Source of the DNA: Bacillota bacterium
Lineage (GTDB): Bacteria > Bacillota > Dethiobacteria > DTU022
Direction: 5' to 3'
NCBI GenBank assembly: GCA_018400435.1
Contig: JAGYMW010000017.1
Coordinates: 1 to 37,180 of the forward strand
DNA: 37,180 nt
Shown here: in pieces, positions 9,128 through 17,865 of the stretch
Numbering within the stretch: the stretch's first letter is position 1
Layout: every line of letters begins with the position of its first letter
Translations under genes and position numbers: made by a program
The notes under the pieces: model-generated
Told to the model about the DNA's origin: nothing
The model's database searches: none
The model's input: the letters and a program-made list of their open reading frames with translations, nothing else

Positions 9128-10186
9128 GTGAGCGACCTTGAAATGAAACCGCAGCTGGCTGAAAAGGCACGCGCTGCCGGCTGAGCATCCAAAATAAGTC
9201 CGTTGGACTTAGCCGAAGCACTGAAAGGGTTAAAACTGGTTAAAGATCCCAACCTGCTGGTGGGCATTGAAGGATCTGATGATGCCGGTGTGTACAAACT
9301 TACCGATGATTTGGCCCTTGTCCAGACCGTTGATTTTTTTACTCCCATTGTCAATGATCCATATGACTTTGGCCGGATTGCGGCAACAAATGCTCTTAGC
9401 GATGTATATGCCATGGGCGGCAAGCCCTTGACGGCGATGAATATTGTCTGTTATCCAATCAAGGATAAAGCGATGGACAGTTCTGTTCTGCGTGCCATTC
9501 TTGAAGGAGGGCTTGACACTATCCATAAAGCGGAAGCCGTTTTGGTTGGCGGGCACAGTGTGGAAGATCCGGAATTGAAGTACGGGCTTTCAGTAACAGG
9601 TGTGGTTCACCCCAAAAAATTTCTGGCCAATTCAGGATCCCGGGAAGGAGACATTCTGGTTTTAACAAAACCGCTGGGAACTGGCATTCTGGCCACGGCT
9701 TTGAAAGCCAAATTTTTAGATAAACCGGTCATCAGTCGGATCACGGATCTAATGGCTGCTTTGAACAAAGATGCTGCCGAGGCGATGGCCGAGGTGGGAG
9801 TTAATGCCTGCACCGATGTAACCGGCTTCGGGCTGCTGGGGCATGCTTTGGAAATGGCCAGGGCCAGCAATGTTTCCATGCGGATCTATGCTGACAAGGT
9901 GCCGCTGATTCCTGAAGCCCAAAAATATGCCGACATGGGTTTGATCCCGGCGGGCAGCTATGCCAATCAAAATTTCTGCTCCCAGGATCTTGATGTTGAG
10001 TCCGAAATAGACCCTGTGGTTCTGGCTCTTTTGACCGATGCTCAAACCTCCGGGGGGTTGCTTATTTCAGTTCCGGCAGAGAGGGCTCCCCGGCTTGTGC
10101 AGAAACTTGAGGATCGCAACACTCCTGCAGCAAGCATTATCGGAGAAGTCTTGGGTAAAGGGCCCGGGCTAATTAAGCTTTGTTGA
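9128..10186 (+). CDS. selD: Selenide, water dikinase (selenophosphate synthetase), itself a selenoprotein
   Basis: SelD makes selenophosphate from selenide and ATP, the selenium donor for selenocysteine tRNA. From GTG 9128 (GAAAGAGG upstream) the frame reads 18 codons, then TGA at 9182-9184, then continues as ASKISPLDLAEAL into the body. The TGA falls exactly at the catalytic Cys/Sec position of the G(C/U)xxK motif: Sec19, with Lys22. A SECIS-like hairpin follows. The body has the ATP-binding SDDAGVYKL, the VGGHSVEDPE and DVTGFGLLGH segments, and full length (352 residues). A TTG at 9203 would give a protein lacking the active site, so that start is wrong. No other Sec-machinery gene is in the window. 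Confidence 0.93.
9195..9211 (+). promoter_or_regulatory. Bacterial SECIS hairpin
   Basis: TAAGTCC (9195-9201) pairs perfectly with GGACTTA (9205-9211) around a GTT loop. The stem starts 10 bases after the UGA and the loop G is 18 bases after it. This fits bacterial SECIS elements, which lie in the coding region just downstream of UGA and expose a G in a short apical loop for SelB. Confidence 0.8.
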
Positions 10187-10294
10187 GAATTGAAGCAATA
10201 ATGATTAATCAGCGAAATAAATTATCGTGGGTTTTCTGTGTACCCTAGACATTCCAAATTATCCTTGATTGTAACCAGTTCCCAAAAAAGACAG

Positions 10295-10364
10295 AGCATT
10301 TCTGCACTTTTGCGGCAATAATTTTTCTTGATCTGCAGTTTGCCCTGCCGACCGCAGAAATGCT
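10295..10364. repeat. 11-bp perfect inverted repeat enclosing 48 bases
   Basis: AGCATTTCTGC at 10295-10305 is exactly complementary to GCAGAAATGCT at 10354-10364. It lies between selD and the ferritin-VIT gene, 56 bases before that start. It could be a structured leader or a paired regulator site. A weak promoter (TTGCCC near 10339, TATTAT after the repeat) may overlap its right half, which would favour a DNA-level role. Confidence 0.45.
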
Positions 10365-10420
10365 ATTATGATATCGGTTGAGATTTGATCATAATCAATG
10401 CACTGATGCCGGAGGATGAT

Positions 10421-11296
10421 ATGACGACTGAATTGAGCAGTGAGATGCTTAACAATCTTTTAAAGGATCAGCAGGATGAGATAACCGCGCATTATTTGTA
10501 CACCAGGATTGCCTCTTTTGTGAAAGATGAAGAAAATAAGAAGATTATTGAAGCGGTGGCCGAGGATGAATTTAAACACTACAATACTTTGAAAGGGATT
10601 ACCGGCCGTGAACTAAAACCACAAAAGTTCAAAATGTTCATTTTCTACTGGATCACCAGAATTCTCGGAGTTACTTTCGGCATTAAATTTCTGGAAAACA
10701 GCGAGACCCAGGCTATAACCTCATATAATGATAAAACCGATTCAGTGGATGGGTTGGAAGAGATTATTAAAGACGAAGAGCGCCACGAAGCTGAACTGCT
10801 CGATATGATTAACGAAGAGAGGTTGAACTACATGGGATCTGTCGTGCTGGGTCTCAATGATGCTCTGGTGGAGCTGACGGGAGCCCTGGCAGGTTATACC
10901 TTTGCTTTTCAGAATACCAGGCTTATTGCCCTGACCGGCCTGATCACCGGAATCAGTGCCTCCTTTTCCATGGCTGCCAGTGAGTACCTGGCGAAGAAAC
11001 ATGAGCAGGAAGAAAATGCCCTGAAGTCATCGCTTTACACCGGCATTGCTTATGTAATAACCGTAGCTTTTCTGGTTTTGCCTTTTCTTCTGCTGAACAA
11101 TCCTTTCTACGGTATAATAACCACCCTGGTAATAGCCGTTTTGATCATCTTTGTCTTTAACTTTTATGTTTCAGTGGCCAATGACTATAACTTTAAAAAG
11201 AGATTTTTGGAAATGGCGGTTATATCACTCGGGGTGGCCGGCATATCCTTCCTAATTGGTGTTTTAATAAATAAATTCATCGGCATCGATATGTAA
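10421..11296 (+). CDS. Ferritin-like domain fused to VIT1/CCC1 metal transporter
   Basis: The 291-residue membrane protein resembles the rubrerythrin/ferritin-VIT (membrane-bound ferritin) family, which moves or sequesters iron or manganese. The N-terminal 130 residues form a four-helix diiron domain with candidate ligands Glu20, Glu50, His53, Glu119 and His122 (AEDEFKHY, DEERHEAEL). The VIT1/CCC1 part follows with five hydrophobic helices and the signature GLNDALVELTGALAGY and SFSMAASEYLA. The start at ATG 10421 is chosen because GGAGGA lies just upstream; a TTG at 10385 has no such site. The next gene is a zinc-type CDF exporter 22 bases downstream, suggesting a metal-homeostasis pair. Confidence 0.9.
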   Translation: MTTELSSEMLNNLLKDQQDEITAHYLYTRIASFVKDEENKKIIEAVAEDEFKHYNTLKGITGRELKPQKFKMFIFYWITRILGVTFGIKFLENSETQAITSYNDKTDSVDGLEEIIKDEERHEAELLDMINEERLNYMGSVVLGLNDALVELTGALAGYTFAFQNTRLIALTGLITGISASFSMAASEYLAKKHEQEENALKSSLYTGIAYVITVAFLVLPFLLLNNPFYGIITTLVIAVLIIFVFNFYVSVANDYNFKKRFLEMAVISLGVAGISFLIGVLINKFIGIDM

Positions 11297-11318
11297 AGAG
11301 AAAGCAGGTTGAAAAACA

Positions 11319-12239
11319 GTGCCCGAAAATCGCCATAATCATTTAATCAGTGGGCATATTCATGATCAGGCCGGCGTTTCCGGGAAGAGAATATTCTGGG
11401 TAGTCCTGCTCAATGCTACCATTACTGTAGCAGAGCTTGTCGGCGGATTGCTGTCAGGCAGCCTGGCTTTGCTCTCCGATGCAACTCATAATTTAAGTGA
11501 TACCGTAGCTATTGCCTTATCTTATTTTGCCAACAGGATCTCCCGGAAACCGAAAGATGCCCGGAAGACCTTCGGCTACAAGAGGGCGGAGATACTGGCG
11601 GCATTCGTTAACTCATCAGTTTTGCTCGTCATATCCCTGTTTTTAATCGTTGAGGCGGTCAAGAGGTTCAGAAATCCGGAAACCGTTGATGGAGTTTTGA
11701 TGATCACGGTAGCTGTAATCGGGCTGCTGGCCAATCTGATGTCGGTTTTTCTTTTACACCGGGATTCCCATGATAATTTAAATATCAGGGCGAGTTATTT
11801 GCACCTGATCAGTGATACCGTATCGTCTATAGGAGTTATAGCCGGCGGTATCATAATTAATGTATGGGGGATATTCTGGGTTGATCCCCTGGTTACGATC
11901 TTGATTGCCCTTTACATTATCAGCAAGGCCTGGGTAGTTGTTAGCAAAACCGTCGATATTTTAATGCAATCAGCAGCCGACCTTGACTATGAAGTTATTA
12001 AAAAGGATATAGAAAAAATGACCGGGGTTAAGAATATCCACCACGTCCATTCCTGGATGAGCAACGAAAACACGATCTATTTTGAGGCCCATATTGATAT
12101 GGTAGATATGCAGCTGTGTGAGGCGGAAAATATCTATGATCAGATCGAGCATTACCTGAAAGAAGAGCATGGAATCAGTCATGTAACCCTGCAGGCTGAA
12201 GTAAATAAATGCCAGGATAAAGCGATATTTAAGCTCTAA
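11319..12239 (+). CDS. Cation diffusion facilitator, CzcD/ZitB type
   Basis: The 306-residue protein is a proton-coupled divalent metal exporter of the CDF family, most likely for Zn. It has six predicted helices. The membrane zinc site is formed by HNLSD in helix 2 (His57/Asp61) and HLISD in helix 5 (His162/Asp166); the HxxxD form in helix 2 is typical of zinc-selective members. The N-terminus carries several His (NRHNH, SGHIHD). The cytosolic C-terminal domain from about 215 contains the HHVHSW metal-site segment. It starts at GTG just after the ferritin-VIT gene and probably shares its transcript. A bidirectional terminator follows at 12440. Confidence 0.93.
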   Translation: MPENRHNHLISGHIHDQAGVSGKRIFWVVLLNATITVAELVGGLLSGSLALLSDATHNLSDTVAIALSYFANRISRKPKDARKTFGYKRAEILAAFVNSSVLLVISLFLIVEAVKRFRNPETVDGVLMITVAVIGLLANLMSVFLLHRDSHDNLNIRASYLHLISDTVSSIGVIAGGIIINVWGIFWVDPLVTILIALYIISKAWVVVSKTVDILMQSAADLDYEVIKKDIEKMTGVKNIHHVHSWMSNENTIYFEAHIDMVDMQLCEAENIYDQIEHYLKEEHGISHVTLQAEVNKCQDKAIFKL

Positions 12240-12439
12240 AGATATAATCCTAAAGCATATTGTGGGCCGTCCGGCAGATCAAAAACAGCAATGGCTTCTT
12301 CATACATGTTGAACCGTTCAAGTATTGGTATAGAGCAACAGCCGGTCAATGTTAAGACCCAGTTCTCTAACACTACTTGTTTTTACTTGCTTTGAATATT
12401 TATTAGGCTTCAGCAAAAAATATCTATCCCAATTAGTGG
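12240..12439. other. Non-coding stretch after the CDF gene
   Basis: I see no gene, repeat or RNA structure here before the terminator. Confidence 0.5.
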
Positions 12440-12486
12440 AATTAGAAAAGAGCGGGGTTGTAACAACACCCGCTCTTTTCTAATTA
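12440..12486. terminator. Bidirectional terminator
   Basis: AATTAGAAAAGAGCGGG pairs perfectly with CCCGCTCTTTTCTAATT across a short spacer of about 12 bases. The A/T-rich outer arms supply a T-run on each strand. It lies between the convergent CDF gene (plus) and the DUF2680-like gene (minus). Confidence 0.85.
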
Positions 12487-12542
12487 TCTCTTTGACTCCG
12501 GCTTGGTTCAGATCCGGGTTGCTTTTTCTGTTTAAAGCAATA

Positions 12543-12902
12543 TTATTCAGCCTGCCTGCAGATTCCTGAGCCGTTGCCATTCCCCTGGCCGTTCATCATC
12601 CCTTTACCTTCGCCGTTACCGTTACCTTTGCCGTAGGCAAAACCCATGTTGTATTTCTGGCCGAGACGCTCGCGGTCTTCATCTGGCCCGCTGCCGTCGC
12701 AGGTTCCGTCACATTCGGCCATTCTTTCCTGTACAGCCTGCAGGAATTCCCCTGCTTCCTCTGCCGACAGTTCGCCTGTTTGGACCTTTTCTTCTATGAG
12801 ATTTCTCTTTTCTTCAAGATTTGCATTGGAGGCAAAAGCGACCCCGCCAATGGCCAGGGCAATTAAAACCACAAGACTTACTGCAATAAGTTGTTTTTTC
12901 AT
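12543..12902 (-). CDS. Secreted DUF2680-like protein with Gly/Asn-rich tail
   Basis: The 119-residue protein begins MKKQLIAVSLVVLIALAIGG with a signal peptide probably cleaved after AFA. The mature region has EEKVQTGELSAEEAGEFLQAV, then a CDGTCDGSG segment, as in DUF2680 (YckD-like) proteins. From residue 90 the tail is a low-complexity run of Gly, Asn, Lys and Met (GKGNGNGEGKGMMNGQGNG), ending in a lone Cys. The start at 12902 has GGAGGA six bases upstream; a longer frame to 12938 lacks a ribosome site. Function unknown; the Cys and Met content would suit metal binding at the cell surface, but this is a guess. Confidence 0.8.
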   Translation of the reverse strand: MKKQLIAVSLVVLIALAIGGVAFASNANLEEKRNLIEEKVQTGELSAEEAGEFLQAVQERMAECDGTCDGSGPDEDRERLGQKYNMGFAYGKGNGNGEGKGMMNGQGNGNGSGICRQAE

Positions 12903-13260
12903 TTCTGAATCCTCCCTAATTATTTTGAAAGAGAACAATCTTTTACGGAAGCCTTATCTCCATTTTTAAAACGTTCCGCTGTCTCTTTCTTTATCCAGTA
13001 TAGCAGGTAAATGTGGAAGATCTGCGGTAAAGATATTAATTTTTGTTATTATTTTATGGGCAAAACTTGACCAAAACATGTTAAAGGTCATTAGTAAAAC
13101 AGCGTTGTCCATATACCCATAGTCTCGACTACCAATATTGTTTTCTTTTTAAAAGAAAAGAGCATAAAAAACAGAGGTACCATAACACTATACATTTACC
13201 ATATATTTCAAGGCAGTTAATGTTGCACTTTCCGGTGTAAAATTAAAATTTAATTTCTTC
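12903..13260. other. AT-rich gap with divergent promoters
   Basis: No gene is visible. A short TTTTCTTTT/AAAAGAAAA hairpin lies near 13140-13160. The left end holds the ribosome site of the DUF2680-like gene and the right end leads into the trpB2 promoter. Confidence 0.5.
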
Positions 13261-13290
13261 TTGACATTGTTTCGATTGTTGTGGTATAAA
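13261..13290 (+). promoter_or_regulatory. Promoter of the trpB2 leader
   Basis: TTGACA (13261-13266), 18-base spacer, TATAAA (13285-13290). Transcription would start near 13297, about 20 bases before stem I of the T-box, leaving a leader of roughly 680 bases before trpB2. Confidence 0.75.
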
Positions 13291-13317
13291 AATAGACAAC
13301 CGAAAATTGTAAAATGT

Positions 13318-13628
13318 AATGAACAGGAATAGTAAGTTTGCCTGAGGATGTTTCAGAGAGCCTGTGGCGGTGAAAAACAGGTACATGCCGGCAACTGAAT
13401 GGGCCTGGGAGCAGCGGACCGAAAGCTCATTATGAGAGCAAATAGGCTCCGACGGAAAGCCCGACCGTGAAAATGGGAAGATATCGGCTCCAGTTTTTCT
13501 TGAAGTCCGTATCTGCAAAGAGTGAGATTCTGACCGGCAGACAGCTTGTGCAAAGTCGGCAGGGTCCGAAACCGGGTGGCAACGCGGAAGCGAACCTTTC
13601 GTCCCAGAAGACGAAAGGTTTATTTTTT
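13318..13628 (+). promoter_or_regulatory. T-box riboswitch, tryptophan specifier (first module)
   Basis: Stem I starts with AATGAACAGGAATAGTAA and has the AGAGAGCC and GGTGAAAA loop elements. The specifier region reads CTGAATGG, giving TGG (Trp) at 13400-13402. The 14-base T-box sequence GGGTGGCAACGCGG (13574-13587) is followed by a terminator: AACCTTTCGTC (13593-13603), loop, GACGAAAGGTT (13610-13620) and a T-run. Uncharged tRNA-Trp should stabilise the antiterminator and allow transcription into trpB2. The T-box sequence has CAACGCGG where ACCGCG is usual. Confidence 0.88.
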
Positions 13629-13639
13629 GTCTTCAACAA

Positions 13640-13780
13640 GTGCCTTTCGCCATTGAACTTTCACCCCTTTCCGGGCTTTGTTTGAGGCCTACAGCAGGCG
13701 AATCGCAAACCGGCTGGATCTAATTAAGGTGGCACCGCGAAAAAACCTTTCGCCCTTAAGACGGGGCAAAAGGTTATTTT
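13640..13780 (+). promoter_or_regulatory. Second T-box antiterminator/terminator module without clear stem I
   Basis: A second T-box sequence, AAGGTGGCACCGCG (13726-13739), is followed by another terminator: AACCTTT plus CGCCC (13744-13755) pairing imperfectly with GGGGCAAAAGGTT (13763-13775) and then ATTTTATT. Only about 95 bases separate it from the first terminator and I find no AGTA, GGTG or specifier elements there. It seems to be a partial duplication that adds a second tRNA-responsive stop point. Confidence 0.75.
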
Positions 13781-13978
13781 ATTGTTAAATACTGTTTTCA
13801 CTGTTGTTGACATTTATCAGCTTATCTGAAGTTAAGCGGACTGATATGAAATTATCATCGCAGGGGAATGAAATGTAAACAGGAAAAAATGGGGAAAGGC
13901 TGGTGATAATAAAGTCTTAAGAAAGGCAAAGCCGTCAGGATTATTCTGTTAGCAAATAAATATCAAGGAGGAGTTAAA

Positions 13979-15346
13979 ATGAGATCGAAAATTGCTTTTT
14001 TGAAACAAGAGGAAATGCCAAACCAGTGGTATAACATTCAAGCTGACCTTCCTAATCCGGTCCAGCCTTATTTGCATCCAGGAACGGGAAAACCCACAGT
14101 CCCTGATGACTGGACCCCTCTTTTCCCAATGAACCTGATTGAACAGGAATTCAGCACTGAGCGATTTTTAGATATTCCGGAGGAAGTGCTGGAGAAGCTG
14201 CTTATCTGGAGGCCGACTCCCCTGATCAGGGCATATGGTCTTGAAAAATATCTGAACACCCCGGCCAAAATTTACTACAAGAATGAAGCGGTCAGTCCTG
14301 CCGGTAGCCATAAGCCCAACACGGCGGTAGCCCAGGTTTACTACAATAAGGTCGCCGGGGTTGAAAGAATAACGACTGAAACAGGGGCCGGCCAGTGGGG
14401 TAGTGCTCTTAGCTTTGCCTGTTCCCTGTTCGACATGCCTTTGAAAGTTTATATGGTCAAAGTCAGTTTTGAACAAAAACCCTACCGCAAACTGTTAATG
14501 AATAGCTGGGGTGCGGAATGCGTGGCCAGTCCCAGCCCGGATACCAATTTTGGACGGCAGGTGCTGGCTGAAAATCCTGATACCCCGGGCAGCCTTGGTA
14601 TAGCGATTAGCGAAGCGGCTGAAGATGCAGTGACCTCAAAGGTGAAAACTAAATATTCTCTGGGCAGCGTTTTAAACCATGTCATGATGCATCAGACTGT
14701 TATCGGCCTGGAAACCCAGAAGCAGATGAAAATGTTTGGTGATTATCCTGATGTAGTAATCGGCTGTGTGGGCGGGGGCAGCAATTTTGCCGGTCTATCT
14801 TTCCCCTTCATCAGGGACAAGATTTATGGCAAAGAGGTGTCTATTATTGGAGTGGAACCTACTGCCTGCCCCACAATGACCAGGGCCCCTTTCCTTTATG
14901 ATTTTGGCGATTCGGCTGCTACGACACCGCTTGTGCCCATGTATACCCTGGGGCACACCTTCATCCCTGCGCCTCTGCATGCTGGTGGGCTTCGCTATCA
15001 CGGCCTGGCCCCGCTGGTCAGCCAGCTGATCAAGGACGAACTGATCGAAGCCAGAGCCTACGATCAGCTGAAAACCTACGAAGCCGGTCTGATCTTTGCC
15101 CGCAATGAAGGCATTGTCTGTGCTCCGGAGACCAACCATGCCATTGCCGTCGCGATCGACGAAGCCCTTAAAGCTAAAGAAGAAGGTCGTGAAAAAACTA
15201 TTCTTTTCAACCTGAGCGGTCACGGTTTGCTGGATCTAAGTGGTTATGACGCTTACATGAGCGGAAAACTTACCGATTATAGCCTCCCGCAGGAAGATAT
15301 AGATAAAAACCTGGAGGCCCTGAGCGCATATCCCAAACCAAAATAA
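13979..15346 (+). CDS. trpB: Tryptophan synthase beta chain, TrpB2 type
   Basis: This PLP enzyme condenses indole with serine to make tryptophan. The 455-residue length and the long N-terminal part before [15 protein letters not shown] mark the TrpB2 class rather than the ~400-residue TrpB1. The PLP lysine is Lys112 in GSHKPNTA; the substrate loop [11 protein letters not shown] and the phosphate loop [11 protein letters not shown] follow. The start has AAGGAGGAG upstream. The gene stands alone with no trpA or other trp gene near, consistent with TrpB2 acting without TrpA, for example salvaging indole. Two T-box modules upstream make it respond to tRNA-Trp charging. Confidence 0.95.
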   Translation: MRSKIAFLKQEEMPNQWYNIQADLPNPVQPYLHPGTGKPTVPDDWTPLFPMNLIEQEFSTERFLDIPEEVLEKLLIWRPTPLIRAYGLEKYLNTPAKIYYKNEAVSPAGSHKPNTAVAQVYYNKVAGVERITTETGAGQWGSALSFACSLFDMPLKVYMVKVSFEQKPYRKLLMNSWGAECVASPSPDTNFGRQVLAENPDTPGSLGIAISEAAEDAVTSKVKTKYSLGSVLNHVMMHQTVIGLETQKQMKMFGDYPDVVIGCVGGGSNFAGLSFPFIRDKIYGKEVSIIGVEPTACPTMTRAPFLYDFGDSAATTPLVPMYTLGHTFIPAPLHAGGLRYHGLAPLVSQLIKDELIEARAYDQLKTYEAGLIFARNEGIVCAPETNHAIAVAIDEALKAKEEGREKTILFNLSGHGLLDLSGYDAYMSGKLTDYSLPQEDIDKNLEALSAYPKPK

Positions 15347-15405
15347 TTAGAGTTAAACCAGATATAAACAAATTGCACTCTGTTACAGATTAAAATCCTT
15401 AGTCT

Positions 15406-15463
15406 AAAAAAATCGGGGTGCCCTTTAGAAAAGGTTCTGAAAGGGTACCCCGATTTGATCTTA
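15406..15463 (+). terminator. Terminator after trpB2
   Basis: AAATCGGGGT-GCCCTTT pairs with AAAGGGT-ACCCCGATTT with one internal mismatch, a long strong stem. A T-rich stretch follows, and the A-run upstream gives a T-run on the minus strand, so it can also serve the convergent ABC operon. Confidence 0.7.
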
Positions 15464-15574
15464 TCTTTTTCCACCAAATTTATTGCTTTGGTAAGAAGGT
15501 ATAACATTTGGGGAGAAAGCAGATCATCTTTGTATTATTATGTTTTGTAATTACCAGGTTTTCTCAAGTGTTTG

Positions 15575-16624
15575 TCAGTCCAGGATCCGTTTCCTCAGCA
15601 GAACAGCGACAATCACCAGCACAATGATCATGGCCAGGGCAATGAGCAACTCGAACCAGACTGTGCCCAGAGGTTTTCCCATAATTGATACTTCCCAGAT
15701 CGGGCTGATCACCCAGTAAAGAGGAAAAATTTTGGCAATCCACTGAGGCCAGTCTGGGAACAGATAAAAAACAACGGGGATGAAAAGAAAAAACCCCAGG
15801 CCTTTGATCAGGGTAAAAAGCATTGTGGCGGTTTTTGAATATATGCCGATCAGAAGCCCGATCATCGAAGTGAGGGCGGCGGCGATTACTATGACAACCA
15901 TCACTTCAAGGGGCCGCGGTCCAAAAGCGCGATTTAAAAGAAGGGTAGCAGCTGCCAGAAATGTGGCAAAAAGAAAGCCCATTAGCCACTTGGCAACAAG
16001 CACTTCATTGATCATGGCCGAGGTTACCAGCATGGCGGTCAGGGTTCCCTTTTCTTTTTCTTCGACAAGACTGGAACTGGGCACCCACATGCCGGACATA
16101 GCCAGGGCATAGAAGACAATGATCGGCACCAGCCGGATCGAAATGGGCAGGCCTGGTTCACCAAAGAAGACCGTTTCCACCTCCACAGGAGGTTCTTTGT
16201 TTTCAAGACCGCGGATCATTTCAATAGCCGTCACTGAGATAATAATCCGGTTTGAAGCAAGGCTCTCTCCGCTTAAATAAAATTCCAGGGTCGGTTTTTC
16301 TCCTCCCTGAACCGCTTCGTCGAAACCGGGTTCAAGCACCAGGCCGGCATCGAAATCGTGTTTTTCCACCTGTTCGATCAGTTCATCGGGGTCTTCCAGT
16401 ATTATTACTTCAAAACCTTCCAGTTCCTGCACGGCGGAGGTAAGTGATGATTCTCCTAGATCAACTATCCCCAGCCTCGGTTTTGGCTCGAAAAGCGAGC
16501 CAAAAGCAAACTGGAAAAGGAGAGTCAGGGCAAAAGGCAGCAGCAGGGCCCAGATAAAAAATGGTTTCCGCGGTCCAACGGCGAAATCTTTGCCTAAAAT
16601 TTTTAAAATCCGGTTTATGCTCAT
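15575..16624 (-). CDS. ABC-2 type exporter permease (second permease)
   Basis: The 349-residue protein has the NatB/YhaP-like layout: one N-terminal helix (about 22-42), an extracytoplasmic domain (about 43-175), then five or six helices to the end with the segment SSSLVEEKEKGTLTAMLVT, the cytosolic coupling helix typical of ABC-2 permeases. The start ATG at 16624 overlaps the previous stop (ATGA) and has AAGGTGG upstream, so longer readings to 16705 are rejected. It is the third gene of a translationally coupled operon with a MORN-ABC ATPase and another permease; the two permeases probably form a heterodimer. Substrate unknown. Confidence 0.88.
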   Translation of the reverse strand: MSINRILKILGKDFAVGPRKPFFIWALLLPFALTLLFQFAFGSLFEPKPRLGIVDLGESSLTSAVQELEGFEVIILEDPDELIEQVEKHDFDAGLVLEPGFDEAVQGGEKPTLEFYLSGESLASNRIIISVTAIEMIRGLENKEPPVEVETVFFGEPGLPISIRLVPIIVFYALAMSGMWVPSSSLVEEKEKGTLTAMLVTSAMINEVLVAKWLMGFLFATFLAAATLLLNRAFGPRPLEVMVVIVIAAALTSMIGLLIGIYSKTATMLFTLIKGLGFFLFIPVVFYLFPDWPQWIAKIFPLYWVISPIWEVSIMGKPLGTVWFELLIALAMIIVLVIVAVLLRKRILD

Positions 16625-17865
16625 AATGTGGCCACCTTCCTTTTTAGGACAAACAGGCCGACGCTGTATATCACTACTGCCCACAACAGAGCATAGAGCA
16701 GCCATCCAAGGGAATCCGCCCAGAGGGCGTCATAAATAGTGACATCGTAAAGGAGTCTGACGATAGGATAGCTGGGCAGCACACTGACCCAGGAAGCTAC
16801 CGAACCGGGAAATAGCACGGCAAAGGAAGGAATGAGCAGGGGGATCAGGAACAGCAGGCTAAACATCAGCTGGCCGATAAAATCTTTCCCGGCGGCTCCG
16901 ACAAACATTGCTACTGCAGTGAACAGCAGAGAACCCAGCAGAATGATAGTCAGGAGCAGGTGCCAGTTATCGGTGGTGAATGACCCGACGAAGAGCAGAA
17001 CGATCACCGACTGGCTCATGGCCAGGGCTGTGCCGAAAATAGTTTTAGCCAGGAGGAAGTGCCATACTTTTAGCGGTGTGACCAGCAGGGCGGTTACCGT
17101 TCGCTGTAGGACTTCGTTGGAAATCAGCGAGGCCAGGGCGAAAGTCTCCATCATCATTATGAAGAAGGCCAGGAGCGGTCTCATTTTTCCTCGCAGCGAT
17201 ATTTGATCTCCCAGGCGGTCTTCACCGAGAATAATAGCTTCTTCATCGGGCAGTTCAACCGGCAGCTCATAACCGGCCACCTGGTAAGCCAGTTCGCTGA
17301 CAAAACCTTCCATGGCATTCCTGATTTCATCAGGTACTGCGGCATCGGCGTAAACAGTCACTTTCGGTTTTTCACCAAGCGCAGCGTCCCGCAGGAAAGT
17401 GGGCGGAAAAGACATGCCAATGTCCAGATTAACTTTTTCTGCTTTAGCCGGTTTTTTTTGATCCCCTGCCGGGTCATGGATAATAAATTGACCTTGATCA
17501 GTCCTGTAAACTTCCAGTTCCCCGCGAATCACCTTTTTGAGCTCTTCTTCATTTTCGAATTCAACCAGGCCAAGGCCCTCTTCTTCAAAACCCGCTTCAA
17601 TCTCTTTTGCCTGTTCAAGAACTGATTCCGGAACGCCCTGAGCAGACAGCGATTTCAGCCCATCGTTGACGAGAACTGAAATTGGAGGAGTAATGGCAAA
17701 GTTAATATCTTCATCGACCGTGTCCGGGACAATCCAGTAGATGACCACAAAAAAAACCAGGCTGATTACAGTAAGGAATATATAAATCATATTGCGACTG
17801 TAAAGCCGGAGATCTTTTTTCAGAACAGCCAAAAGCAAGCTGCTGTGGGATGTTTGATTTTTCAT
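16621..17865 (-). CDS. ABC-2 type exporter permease (first permease)
   Basis: The 414-residue protein has an N-terminal helix (about 27-47), a large extracytoplasmic domain (about 50-230) and a C-terminal helix cluster with NEVLQRTVTALLVTPLK as the coupling helix. This layout matches sodium- or antibiotic-exporting ABC-2 permeases such as NatB. It overlaps the ATPase stop by four bases (ATGA) and the next permease start in the same way, so all three are coupled. The two permeases share layout but little obvious sequence, as expected for a heterodimer. Substrate not deducible. Confidence 0.88.
   Translation of the reverse strand: MKNQTSHSSLLLAVLKKDLRLYSRNMIYIFLTVISLVFFVVIYWIVPDTVDEDINFAITPPISVLVNDGLKSLSAQGVPESVLEQAKEIEAGFEEEGLGLVEFENEEELKKVIRGELEVYRTDQGQFIIHDPAGDQKKPAKAEKVNLDIGMSFPPTFLRDAALGEKPKVTVYADAAVPDEIRNAMEGFVSELAYQVAGYELPVELPDEEAIILGEDRLGDQISLRGKMRPLLAFFIMMMETFALASLISNEVLQRTVTALLVTPLKVWHFLLAKTIFGTALAMSQSVIVLLFVGSFTTDNWHLLLTIILLGSLLFTAVAMFVGAAGKDFIGQLMFSLLFLIPLLIPSFAVLFPGSVASWVSVLPSYPIVRLLYDVTIYDALWADSLGWLLYALLWAVVIYSVGLFVLKRKVATL

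Noticed and set aside
9203-10186. selD starting at TTG 9203
   Set aside because: This removes the conserved Sec/Cys and Lys active-site motif, which lies in frame upstream after a GTG with a ribosome site.
15780-16112. Plus-strand ORF inside the ABC permease gene
   Set aside because: Shadow of the minus-strand permease; no family features or ribosome site.
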